This document shows positions 47,325 through 59,800 of a DNA stretch of 64,000 nt, in pieces. Numbering within the stretch: the first letter of the stretch is position 1; the number at the start of each line of letters is the position of its first letter. The DNA lies in contig NC_034013.1 in assembly GCF_000346465.2 (NCBI RefSeq), forward strand, positions 17,109,624 through 17,173,623, read 5' to 3'. Both the position numbers and the translations under genes were made by a program. The DNA comes from Prunus persica (Eukaryota > Streptophyta > Magnoliopsida > Rosales > Rosaceae). Below the pieces are notes generated by a model. It did no database searches. It was not told the origin of the DNA and saw nothing but the letters and a program-made list of their open reading frames with translations.

Positions 47325-49006
47325 CTTCACCACGCGATCACTGTAGCCAATCGAATCGCATCAAAATTCACCAATAAGGAAAATTCATTTCGGTCTGGTT
47401 GGTTGCCGAGAATCCGAAGCAAAATAAAAAACATAAACATAAACCTAGATTCACAATTTTCTTTTTCAGTCCCCACAATTTATCGGCAACCAAACAGAGC
47501 ACAAATTCATCAAAACGCAAAAACCTAGGAAAAAATTGGCAACAGATCTGAATCGTAAACGAAATGATGACGAGAATTATACCTTAGATCCGATCAGTAA
47601 GTGAGGGGATCCAAATGACTCACTAATGCATCCAAAGATTACCTCCAGAACCTGATGTGCGTATGTTGTTGTGTATCTAGAGAGAGAGAAATAGCGCACC
47701 TTAGAGAGGGAGAGAGAGAGAGGGTGTGTTAATTTTAGATAGAGAAGAGGGAATTTTATTTTTAATAAAAAAAATATATGGCTTCGCTCGAGATGAGTAT
47801 GGCCGTCTAATTGGTGTTGGATGGACGTGATCAAGTGGGAGTGCGTCACCAGAGTAAGCAATTTTGACTTCGAGTCTACGTTTGTTATTGCAAATATAAA
47901 CCAATAATAGTAATTTTTGGGCAACAAAAAAAAAAAAAAAAAAAAAAACCAATACTTGTAATTTTGTAAAAAGCGAAAATTACAACTTTTTTTTTATTTA
48001 TTGAGAAAAAAAATTACAAAACCAAAAAACACAAAATTAAATAACTATTTTTTTTTTATAACGCAAAGCAATATTGAAGTGGGAAAAATTAAATTTGGGG
48101 CTTCAAATACAAAGATAAATATTCTTAATTATTTAATCTACAAGTAACAAATTATGTTTTATTTTATTTGTTAGAAATAAATGAGGTCAAAAATAAGGCC
48201 AAAATATATAATTGGCGTACAAGGAATAATCCCATAAGCCACAATAGAAAAGAACATAAAATTACCCATAATTACTAAGGGAGAAAACTTAGTTCATCAT
48301 CTTATGTTACTTCCATGTACAATTTAATTATAGCCGCGCCGTTATGTATATGGAGAGTTGGGCTGGGCTGGGCCAAACCAAAAAATGCATAGTAAAAGTT
48401 CAAAAATAAACATAAAGATTTAGCTGGGCTATAAAAACCCGTATAGCCCACAGCATGTCAAATAGTTAAAAACCCAAAACACTAAAATGAACTCTCTCTG
48501 GTTGCTTATTTGCTTTGTACCAGTCCGATTGGTTCACAATTCCTGTAGCGTTTGTTGGGTTGCATTGGTTCAGTCCAGTTTATTGTGGAAGATCTGAGAT
48601 ATGTACGTTTTTGGTCATTATGCCTCCTATCATATGAAAATGTTGCGTTTTTTGAGCAAATAATACTAAATTAGTAGCCTTCTATTCATTATCTCCACGT
48701 GAATGGTTTTGCTAAAAACTTTTCCCATGGCTTTGAAGGAAAAGGAAAAGAAAACTGTTTCATTCAAAGGCGAGACAACAAATTCCAAGTTCCAACACCA
48801 TATTTGGATGCAGCATTACTATACCAGACGGGTACAAATACACTAAAATAAATCAAAATCATGGCAAATTGTTAAGCGTACGGTACCAAAGAACCTCTGC
48901 GTCTCAAAAGGTAAGATAACATAGGAATTTCGTGGTCCACGTACAAGGGATACAAGAAAAAAGGTAAAACTTTTGAACAAAATGGATACTAAGGACAAAG
49001 ATCTTG
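47325..49006. other. COPI alpha 5' region and intergenic DNA
   Basis: A CT/GA-rich stretch near 47700-47725 is the probable leader, with a donor-like AAG|GTATAA at about 47582. Long A and T runs occur at 47926-47947 and 47986-48055. No further gene was seen up to the PP2A gene end. Confidence 0.5.
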
Positions 49007-52000
49007 CTAGCTAGACATCATGACCTGTTCAATTGACTGGAGAGCTTGGCTAGCAAAAGACCTTACATCAACATCAGGATCCTCGCTAAGCTCAACCAAA
49101 CAAGGGCGAATCATCTTCTCCACCACCTGTGCAAAGCATATCATGCAAAAGTCCTTTCAGTGCTTTCACTCAATTTCAGTATTATATTTTGGATTTTATG
49201 CTGCTGCGCATGAGGACACTATCAAATGAAAAGATCTCATTACTTACAGACTGATCAACTATCGGAATAACTGACTGCAACACTTTAGCCACATTGAACT
49301 TGATGTTTGGTACCCTGCAAGAAACAATTCTCAGCCCAACAGGCCCACCTTTAATTAAATAAAAAGCACAACTAAGCTAATAACTCTTGATCTTTACCTA
49401 TCTTTTGATGCATTGATGACAACCGGTAGAAGTTTCGAACAAGTGATTTCTGATCCCAAAACAGGAGCGAGTAGGGAAATTGCATGTAGAATGGTCATTC
49501 GATACAAATAGTGAGGGTTGTTAATCATATCCAAAACCTGTCAAGAGATTGCCAAGTTTTTCTTTAGGCATGGTGCCGAAGATTTCTAAGTTTGAAAGAA
49601 TACTACCCAATGAATCAGTCCCTTAACAGGGTTGGCTCCGATAACCATGCTTTAGTAACATATTACTAGAATCAAGACAAAACTACATGCAATATTTTCA
49701 GAAAAAGAAAAGAAGGGATAAGAAAACCTGTGGGACTATATGCTGCATTGCCCAATCAGGGCCAAATTCTTCTGCAAGGCGCTTCACATTATTAGCAGCT
49801 GCATCACGTATTGAGTAAACCTACACAACATAAACAATTATGTTAGTGAAAAGAGGTTACCAGCAAATACTGCATCACCAATTACTTCAATTTATAGGTT
49901 TTGAAATCACAGAAGTAGTCAACCACCTAGAAACAAGGTCCCTATGTGTTTGCTTCTTATCAAGTAAACCAATTATAGGCATCAAATTTACTGGTGATGA
50001 TGAAGTAGAAACAACAAAGGCACAAACACAACTCCCTTCTGATTCTTTCTGTCTTTTTAAGCTACACAGTAAACATGAGATATTGACGCATTACTACTCA
50101 AAGCCAGGGCTGCACAAACCTTATCATTTAACCACTGCATGCAAAGGGACCCAAGCTTATCATCAAAAAACCCTACACCCAACTGACTTGCCAATAAAGG
50201 GATGTATTCTATTATTGCGAGCCGAACCCTCCAATGTCTATCCTCTGCAAGTTCAACAATTGCTGGCAATAGAGATTGGGACAGCAGATCAATCCCAATT
50301 ACCTGCATTCAAACATTTCAAGATTCAAAATGAACTTCTAAACCACAAGGTCTAACGACCACATATAAGTACATACATTGCATCATTAGAGAAAAGAAAA
50401 AGGAAAAAACCACACATAGTTACATAAATTATACAAAATCATATGTTTAACCACCAGCTTAACACGCAGGAAAAAAAAAAAAAAAAGGAACAGGAATATG
50501 CAGAGAGAGACTTCTGACAAACCTGGTTGACTTGATCAAGCTTGCTAATAATATTCAGCCGGACATCAGGGAATTCATCTTTTAGAAGAGAAAGGAAAAT
50601 AGGCAGTAGTTGCTCTATGGTTGCATCCTGCAACCACCAAAAGAAGGTAGCTTTAATATAAGGCGAGGGAGAAAAAGATTGCTTAAGGAAGAATTCACAT
50701 TAGATAACAAACAAACAAAAATCTTGCCTTTCCTAAAACTGGTGCCATCCCCATTATTACTGAAGCCAATGCAGAACGAACATGTTGGGATGAATCTGTT
50801 GACAATTCCTGCATCAGGCAAACTTAATAAATCAAATAATTCTTATACAAACAACCACTAAAAAGTATTAGAATTGCCTAAATTTACAACCAAAAAACTA
50901 CTTAAAGAAACTATAAGCTGTGCATTCGGTGGGATTTGTACCTTCACAAATGGAAGGATCTGCTGAGTAGCAAGCTCTGGATTCAAAATTCTGCAAAACT
51001 TAGTTACTTTTCCTGCAGCAGCTATTCGCACTTCAGCCTCATTATCACGAAGCAGCCGAACATATGCAGGCACCAGGTCAGACCTAAAGTATGCCAACAT
51101 CACAACAATCATCAATTAGAACTCAAGTGACAAATTCACAAACTATCACTAAGATATTGGCTCACATCAAAATTACAATTTTTTTTTGGGTGGAGGGTGG
51201 TTAGGGAATTTATTTACAAGATGGAAGGGATATTAATTATACTAACCCTGCAAAGAATTTAAAAGAAAACAGACAAGAAAAATAAAATAACCACACATAA
51301 TATAATATATATGGGTCAGGATCGTGGGGACACACAAAAAACCACAAATTTTGACACATCTTTTTAGCCTTTAGATGCATCTGGAACCGAAACAAAATTT
51401 TATTTATTATTTTATTGGGAACATTAAACACGTTGTACGAAGAGTGTTTAATTCTCTTCTTTACCATTTTCTATTCCTTCAGGTTCAAATTATCCTCTCT
51501 TCACCTTCCTCTCCATTAAAAATCCGGGCATCTTCCTTGTCTGCAATGTGCCCTTCATCTCTTCCTGAATTTGCTTCATCATTTTTTCTTTGCTAGAAAA
51601 GTGGAACATGTGCAATGTCCTCACATTCCTCCAGCCCTCATCTGTCTATTTCAGCAAATCCTTACTAACAACAATGGATTGCTAAAAGAACTCTTAACTA
51701 TTATGAGATCCAAACAGCAAACATAAACCTCTTGGGTACATATTTTAGAAATTCATTCTGTAATTTCATATTGTTTAGCAAAAGTGAAAGTTTTTCCATT
51801 TCAATCTAAAAAATTATTGAATGACATTAAACCCATATGCAAAGATGCGACAAAAAAAGAATTGAAAAATAATAATTATCAATTATCAAGAAGAAAAAAA
51901 ATCAATTTTGAGAGCCCATTCATGGAAGAAGATTCAGTTTCCATGCCTTTTAATTTTTTTTGTTTGTTTGCTGGTCTTTTGCTGTTATACAGTCCATAAA

Positions 52001-52818
52001 ATATAGAAACTAACCGCACCTATGAAATCAGCTTCAGACAATATTGTTCATCAATCTAAAGGGCTAAAAACTTCTGACCAAAAAAATGGGGTAAAAACTT
52101 GATTAGAAAATCTCGTAGCCATTGGATTTCGCTGAGAAAACTAAAAATTTTGCAGCCAAGACATCAAATGTTTGGGTTAAGATCTCACATGGACTTTCTT
52201 ATCTCAAACCAAAATGTGTAAACAAATTATAAGAATGAATTGTAATTCTCACTACTGTATCACTAGATTGACAGTGGTATAATCCTCTAGAAGCAGTATT
52301 TCCACTTGGAGCTCAACTCAACTTAAACTCTACTCCGTGGAATTTTTTCTATTTGGTTTACTTCATAGGCTGTAAAAAAGATATTGCAGAGACTAGAAAG
52401 AGCGAGAATCAGGAAGAAAGCTTTTTTTTTTTTTCTTTCTGTTCACTGATGGATGAGGAATTTTTTAAGATTAGGTAGCTTTTTTATATATATATTTTTT
52501 GTTCTGGAGAACTTGCCCAGAAAGATGGTGAAGAGAGTTTTGCCAAAGAAGAAGATGAAGGTTCTGTGGGGTGGGTCGGGTGGCCCTTGGGAAGTGAAGA
52601 AGATGATGCATACTGAAGAAAAAGGAGAGAGAATGAAAAGTTTTAAAGAGTTTAAAACTTTTTTGTTAGTTCCAATGTGTGTATTAATTGTTTAACAAAG
52701 AAGCTAATAATTTGTTCTAAATGCAATCTTAGCCACTGAAAACTTTTCAATCTAATGGCTTAAAACGTGTGCCATAATGTGTGTCCCCTGATCCTGACCC
52801 TATATATATATGCTACCC

Positions 52819-52881
<63 letters not shown>

Positions 52882-55095
52882 AGACAGTAGATTCAGTTAC
52901 AAATTACAATACCCAACTAATACAACATTCAAAATAAGAGTCAAGCCACAAAAAAAAAAAAAAAATGATTACCTTGTAGCTTCTGGACCAACAGCTTCAC
53001 ACAGCTCATATAATTGATTTGCAACCATATAACGAACACGCCAAGACTTATCCTGGTCAAAAGAACCAAGTTTACATCACATATATTGGCAAGAGCACAT
53101 CAACAAACAATAAAGGCGCTGGCTATAGTTCGGAATACCATTCAAAAATATGATATACCTGTGAAAAATTAACAATGACAGGAAGAATATGGGTCACACA
53201 ATCTTGTGGTTCCAACAACTTCCCAAGAGCTGCACAACCCTCTACTGCCAATAACCGAACAGAATCCTGATCTGAAAACAAAAGTGATTAGAGACAAATT
53301 CATATGCAACACCAACGCTAAATTTTGGTCAAAACCTTGTAAAGCACTCAAATGCATTAGATTTATACTTCATATATAATAAACCAAAACAAACAAACGC
53401 ACACCAAGGCAGTGGTAGGCCAATAAAAGACTGTACACGGGAAAAACAAGAAACAATTCTGGAATATGAATGCATGAAGAAAGGTGACGAACTTCTATTC
53501 TTTTACTAATTTCTCCAATCAATTTTATATCTTTCCTCTATTTTCACATAGTTAAGAACAAGAAGTGGTATATGTTACCATTTGTGATCACACGGAAAAA
53601 CTTTGCATGAATATTAATGCATATTGCTCTATCAGAAAAAGAAAAGCAAAAGAAATAACATTGAAGAGCAAAAACCAGAAATTTCACCAGCACATACCAT
53701 CCTGCGTCAAATCCTCAAATATTGACAAGATGTCAGCTTTGAGGTGCGCGGCTTCTACAGTAGCAGCAAATTTTCCTAGGTTAGTAGCAGCAGATCTTCT
53801 AACCATGGGCATGTCATCTTGGCACAGTTGACTGTATGTTGTTCTTAGTTCAGTCTTTAAAGTCTCCGGGGCACTAGGATAAGCCATATGAAACAAACCA
53901 CAGGATGAAACTCGGGCTGTAAACCATTCTCCAGCAGCAAGTCTCTGTATATTTGAAATGATAGTGTGGAAAAAGAAAGAAACTGTTACTCTAACTGCAC
54001 CAAGGTATAAAGCATTCTCATATGGAAAATGTGATAAAAAAAAAAAAGTTCTGGTAGATTTGGGAACTGTTACATTTATTGAAATGGGAAAAAAGAAAAG
54101 AAAATAAAGAATCAAACTTTGTGAACCTACTACCCTTTTACAGACATTCCACAACTCTATGCATGGGAATACCAGATCAAACCATAAGATCATGTGTCCA
54201 CAGCGAAAGGGTAAGGGTCCCATCAATTTTTCTTCTGGATGCACCTTGATAGATGTTCCACTACTGTAAAACATCTATCAAGGTGCATGCAGAAGAAAAA
54301 TTGATCCCACTGACCAAACCTTCGTGAACATAATAAAATTATAGTGTGACATTTATAGTTAATCTGGTTACCAAGCATAATTTCTAAAACGTTATCTTCT
54401 CCTTGCTGGATTTCCATTTCATATACAAACAATATCTTCTGCACTCCAATTTATAACTTCAAAGCAGTCCACATTTGAGGGTACAGTGATCTGAGAATCA
54501 AGTTTATAAATTTTCAATGCATTTGTAAACTAGGCAAAGACTTTAAGAATATATCACATTGAGGTCTCACCTAGGGTCAAGTTTTTCTTTAAAACTTTCT
54601 TCTGCCTTAGTATCAACAAATGTTATATTGTTCAAGCACTAAAACCAAATGACAAGGCAAAAAACTCAAATTAAACAATCGAAGAGAATTAAATTATCTG
54701 ACCTTAACCAAAGGAATGAAATACTCCACCAAGTCCTTCTCCCTCATCTGCGCCCCAATTCTACACAATGAATCCACCGCTTTGTCCCTCACACATGTTT
54801 CCTCAACAGTGCAGAGCGTTTCCAAAGGTGGGAGCAGAATGTTGGCATACTCTACACCACCTACATATGGGATAAACACCCCCAACTCTTCTGCCATTGC
54901 CAGAAGCACTTCATCATCATCATCATTGTTATCGCTGAGGAAAGGAATCAGTTCCTTCCTGGTCCTCTCTTCTCCAAGTGCACGAGCAATGGTGGAGAGC
55001 CTGCGGATTGAGTTCAACCGGAGCTGAATGTCTTCATTCTTGAGCTCGTCGATTAAAACCGCAATTGGGTATAAAGGTTCATCCACCATAGCCAT
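49007..55095 (-). CDS. PP2AA: PP2A 65-kDa scaffolding subunit A (HEAT repeats)
   Basis: Twelve coding exons: 54703-55095, 53698-53944, 53159-53271, 52973-53052, 50942-51083, 50728-50808, 50523-50627, 50120-50302, 49728-49820, 49398-49537, 49248-49314 and 49007-49126. They total 1764 bp (587 aa), exactly the plant norm. The protein starts [16 protein letters not shown] and is built of 15 HEAT repeats (for example [19 protein letters not shown] and [17 protein letters not shown]). It is the scaffold for the catalytic C and regulatory B subunits of protein phosphatase 2A; Arabidopsis RCN1/PP2AA1-3 act in auxin transport, ABA and ethylene signalling. The intron after GLGK-type codon 50728 uses a GC donor. 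Introns hold a 1.5-kb TIR element and a strong hairpin. A 5' non-coding exon is likely at about 55598-55740. Confidence 0.97.
51313..52800. mobile_element. 1.5-kb TIR element in PP2A intron
   Basis: The ends are inverted: GGGTCAGGATCGTGGGGACA on the left and the complement of GGGTCAGGATCAGGGGACAC on the right. Weaker inverted similarity extends some 50 bp further in (TTAGCC-TTAGAT on both arms). It is flanked by TATATATAT on both sides, so the target duplication cannot be read exactly. No transposase frame was found; an 80-codon frame at 52453-52695 (contains [17 protein letters not shown]) is unrecognised. The size and long degenerate inverted ends would suit a non-autonomous Mutator-like element, unproven. 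Confidence 0.75.
52801..52879. repeat. (TA)n(GA)n microsatellite
   Basis: A TA run, interrupted by TGCTACCC, followed by about 19 GA units. It directly follows the end of the TIR element. Confidence 0.95.
54222..54305. repeat. Near-perfect 36-bp inverted repeat (hairpin) in PP2A intron 1
   Basis: Arms at 54222-54257 and 54270-54305 are complementary at 35 of 36 positions (one mismatch, GGATGC against GCATGC) around a 12-base loop. Weaker pairing may extend outward. It lies in the first coding-region intron of the PP2A A gene, so the host transcript would carry it. Size and pairing fit a young pre-microRNA or an inverted-repeat small-RNA source; it could equally be a tiny fold-back transposon. 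I do not recognise a known miRNA in the arms. Confidence 0.9.
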
Positions 55096-55667
55096 TTTTT
55101 GCTACAAATTATGTCTTTAACTGAAAACAAAGAGAATTTTGAAATATTTAGAAAATCCACTTCTACATCAGATACATGTACATGTATTTAACAATTCCCT
55201 TGGCAACCAAACCGATGGGCATATGACAAGTGATCTTTTTACTCACTAATTGGAATAAATTCCATATCTATCTAAAAAGGTTACGGTACTTCAGAAAATT
55301 TAATAAAGTAATGCTTACCCGAAAACAAAAGCAAATATTTCAGCCCAAAAAAAATAGAAACAATTTCCAATCAATTTCCAACAAGATCCATCATCCATGC
55401 AAATGGTTCATAATTACAAGAATACATTACTTTGACGGTAAGAAAATGACATCTGAGAAGATCAATGAATGGCAAATCGTAGATATGTGAAAGGAAAACC
55501 GAGGCATGAAATTAATTAAAAATAATAACAATAAATAAGTACAAGAAATATACAAAACAAAAAAAGCAGAACAAGAAACGAGAGAGAAATAGGTACCTGA
55601 GGGCTTGGCTGGAGAGCTCGATCTAACGGAGACTGTGTTGGAAATGGGACAGATCTTTTGGGCGAGA

Positions 55668-55707
<40 letters not shown>

Positions 55708-56842
55708 TGCTTAGTTTAATTTTCCGTCAGGCTCGGGGATTTTCTTCTTCCTTTTTGACCAAAAATTTTACACCAGGGGCGAGACCGGATCCCGCCCGAC
55801 CCGCCACCCGATTTCTTTCTTCCGTGCCCCGACCGAATTTTGCCTTTTTTTCCCCAGTTTAACAAAAAGAAATAATTAACTTTTTTTTTAAAAACAAAAT
55901 AAACAATAAAATACAATTCCCTTTTTGGCCCCAGTTTACAAAAACTCGTGAAATAATTATTTTATTTTCTAGTTTAAAAATTAACATATGTAAGAAAGGG
56001 CTTGTAGCTCGAGCCTCAAGGTCTTGTATTTGAATCCCCAATATCGCTTCACAGAAGAAAGTCGAGATTTAAGGTATGTTTTTCATTGTATGGTTACCAA
56101 TTGAAACTAAGATCAACAACTGAACAGAAGACAGTCTCCTTCACTAATGATTAAAGGCTGGTTTGTAACACGGCACAGGACATGCTTCTGTTTTGGTAAA
56201 GATAGAGTTAGACAGATCACACAAAGAAAAATAAACTACAGAATCATCATTAAAGCGTGTAACTCTGGAGTTAGCTTACAATATATAGCGGAGCAAAAAC
56301 TAAAAATGCCAACATCAATATGCAGTGTTAGTCAGAAACATATTGTTTCATATCCATTCTCATTATCCCCATTAATGCTCTGAGTAATAATACTAATCGT
56401 AGCCTGCAAATTATCTAACCCCCCCTGCGGAACCGAAGGTATCGACATATCCGCGATTATATGCTCATCTTTGTCAACTAAGAAAGCAAGACTGTTCTTG
56501 GGAGTAATGTCGTCAGCAGCAGCAGCAGCAGCAGAAATCAGTGGCTTAGTATTCTATAACTGAACTAACAGCAGGTTAAATAAGGCAGAATAGTACACGA
56601 TATGTTGATTTAGGATTTCAGACAGTTGAGCAATCTGGTCCAAAGATTCTGTAGTGACGGAATGGCTCTTGTATTTATCTAGCTATTTAATTATTTCTGG
56701 TGAACCCTAGTCAATTCCATCATACCGGAAGAAGCCAAAGGCAAAGAAGTCTAGAAACTTCTCCGACGACATCATATGTTAAAGAGAGTCTCGTCGTGTT
56801 CAGGCGGCTAAGCTTTCCAGCAATAGTACACGATATGTTGAT
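55096..56842. other. PP2A leader and intergenic DNA
   Basis: Contains the probable PP2A 5' intron (about 55115-55597) and first non-coding exon. A C-rich patch at about 55785-55830 (CCCGCCCGACCCGCCACCC) and a tRNA-like stretch near 55995-56032 could be transposon debris. A CAG trinucleotide run lies at 56517-56532. The last 900 bp include the ALMT 3' flank. No gene seen. Confidence 0.5.
55671..55705. repeat. GA microsatellite in PP2A leader
   Basis: About 17 GA units (CT on the sense strand) within or next to the first non-coding exon of the PP2A gene. Confidence 0.9.
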
Positions 56843-56877
56843 TTAGGATTTCAGACAGTTGAGCAATCTGGTCCAAA
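56589..56877. repeat. Exact 56-bp direct repeat at the ALMT gene end
   Basis: 56822-56877, which covers the last 11 codons, the stop and about 21 bases of 3' sequence of the ALMT gene, is repeated without a mismatch at 56589-56644, 233 bp downstream. Flanks do not match. Confidence 0.95.
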
Positions 56878-59800
56878 ACCTGCGAGGTGGCTCTAATACT
56901 TCTGGTGATTCGACAGGTTCCTTGAAACGTGCTTTCTCACTTAATTCTTCAAATGAGTCGACAAGATTTTGAAGCCTTGCAACAAATTCTATCAACAGGG
57001 ATGTAAATGTGGCTAATGACAATTGACTAGCATTTTCGTAGGTATTGGATTCTTCTGCTACTGGAGGTTCGTTAACCTCAAATTTCAGTCCTGCAGGCCA
57101 TGAAACCTGTTTCATGAACATGCTTCCTGAGGAAAAACCAACGGGCGGGTTGGAGCGGTTGACATCAGTGGGTATGGGGCTCACGCCAGTTGGCATCGCA
57201 GGCATTTGGCCATCCCAACTTTGTGGCACAGGAAAAGATCTGAGATCAAGCACAGCTTCACTAAGGGATTTGTATTCCCGGAACGTATTTTCGTTATCAT
57301 CCAAGTTCAATAAGTCTTGAGGATCTCCCACCTCCTTTGGCCGACTTCCAATCTCCCAGCTTTCTGAATTAACAAGAAGGTATGACTTCTGGTCAATTTT
57401 CTTTTGTAACTCCTCTGCAGCCTCATGCACTTCATTGAGTATATCTACAGAACCTAGTTTCTCCATCTTTTTCAGTTTGTTTCCAAGTTCACGTAACACT
57501 TTAGCACCTTCGAAACCAACTCTTTGGAGCTCCCTACGAAATACTTGTCTTCGTTCAGCAGGAGCCTACATACACAAATGTTGGAAGTTAAATAAAAATA
57601 CATTATAATATGTCAAATAAAAACACAAATACGTACAGATGGTTCAGGAAAATTACAATTACTCTTATCAAATGCATGAGGACCATTACAGTTGCATGTA
57701 CATAAAACAAGATAAACATCCACCACAGGTTTCGATACTTAGCGAACCATGAGGGTTGTAGTATAAGATATTGAATTGCATACAACTACAGTCTTCATAC
57801 CCCCACTCATATAGATCATTCAATGAGAGTTCTTCAGGACAAAAACACCAAAGATGACTTGGCAGGAAGAACTTTCCTAGGCATGATAATTGAGAAAATA
57901 TTAAACTCTCAGGCAAAACAATGACCTCATGTTTTCATCTGATGTGCTTCAAGATGCCCAGATAACCAAAAGAGTTAAGCATCCCATTTTAATCAATTCA
58001 GTGATAAGGTCAAACTTTTATTTTGTGCAGCCAACGTCTCATTGTATGGAAGATAAAGTTTTGATGAAATGTCAATATTGCATATTTGGCTCCAGTTAGA
58101 ATGAGACCGGGCAGAGCATTTATCTCTCCTAAACAGGTGGAATATGAACTTGAATACCCGAAATGCAAAATGGTCAGTAGATATTAGCCGCCAAAATCAG
58201 AATTTCAATTTTTGAGTCCACAGGGAATACAACCACATCAAGGACCCCTCTTCTCAAAAACTTAGTCTTGTGAACTCTTTGCATATCAATGTTCTTTCAC
58301 CACGACCACACCCCACCCCAAAACCCCCCCCCAAAAAAAAACCCTTTTACAGCCAAAAACTCTTAGAGCCTTGGAAGGAGAGAAGGTGAAGGCCGCATTC
58401 AAGGGCACAAGACGACTTGACAGAGATGGCAATGACACCAATTGAATAGCCAAAGGGCCAGCAGACAACACAGAAACAGTTTGACTGGCAAAATCTTAAA
58501 GAAAAAGAACACAATGCAACCAAGCTATATTTGATGGCGAATATGCCATGACTGCCATTACTGAATGAGCTTCCTCAGGGCTCACGAGTGCCCCAGAAAA
58601 AAAAACTAAAATAATGGTAACTACATGTCATTCATATTAAAGAACAAAGGTAGACCATGAGATATATTCAAGAAACAAACAAATCTATTAAACACCCAAA
58701 GTGCACAACTTATCTTTGAAGTCAAGAAGATAAGGGGGAAAAATTACATGCTCTCAAGCACAGCTATCATATATTCTTTCCAGAGGTCCCACTAGGAAAA
58801 AATGAACGAGTATAACCACCCATACTTGGGAAACCATAACCAAAAATCATTTGTTCATGCAAGGCCTTTGATTCACGATTTCTTCCTTTAGGAGAATAGC
58901 AAATCAGAAGGAAGGAACTACTTTTGGAATGAGCAATACTTTTAAAAGAAAAAAAAATTCCAGAGGCTTACATATCATCATTGTCATGCTACACCAAAGG
59001 GTATACAAAAGCACAAATAAATGAAAATACAAATACAGTATCTTTGTCATTAATGGCCTCACAATGTGGTTAGAGGTGGAAATTTTTTGTACCTGTATTT
59101 CAGAAAGTACACATCCATGCAATGCCATGACCGTAAATGCACAATGCCTTAGTGCACCACCTACTTTTACATAGTTCTTCCATGGATATTTAAGCATTCT
59201 GTAACGACCATGAGGTGGCTCCCAGATAGCAAATCCCATCTTCAAACAAAAATAATGAGTTAAAACAAAAACCAAAAGAAAAATTCTGCTAATATGGTGA
59301 ATTGCCAATGCATCACCATGTTACAACAAAGAATACCAGAGCGTCCTCTTGGCTGGTAGATTCCACAGCAGATCTGTAACCGCTGTAAAGCGGGTCATCA
59401 GAAGCTTGGTAGGTAAGAATCTTAGAAGGAACTCTCTCATATTCAACGCAATTAAGGTAACCATTAACACAACCTAAAAAATGATAAAGATAGTTAATAA
59501 AGGAAATTAATTATGACAAAAGTGGGGTTTGGACTAATAAAAGAAAAATATTTTACAATATCCAACAAATGCAAAGTATATCGTAAATCAACCTTCCAAT
59601 GACTTTGCGACGCCCATGAAATTCTTTACCACCAATTTATGCAGATCCTCACCAGCCCAGATGGGAAAAATGCATATATTTACTCCCAAACCAACACCAG
59701 CACCCAGTGCAATAAGCAAGAATCGTGACACAGCCGTATGGACAAATTCCCTTGTCCTATACCCAGATACCATGATGAAACAATATGTCAACAAGAACAC

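Noticed and set aside
52453..52695. 80-codon frame in the PP2A intronic element, possible gene
   Set aside because: No recognisable motif and no splice context; kept only as a note inside the transposon entry.
55995..56032. tRNA-like stretch (TAGCTCGAGCC ... TTGAATCCC)
   Set aside because: Resembles degenerate A and B boxes but no cloverleaf could be formed; at best old SINE debris.
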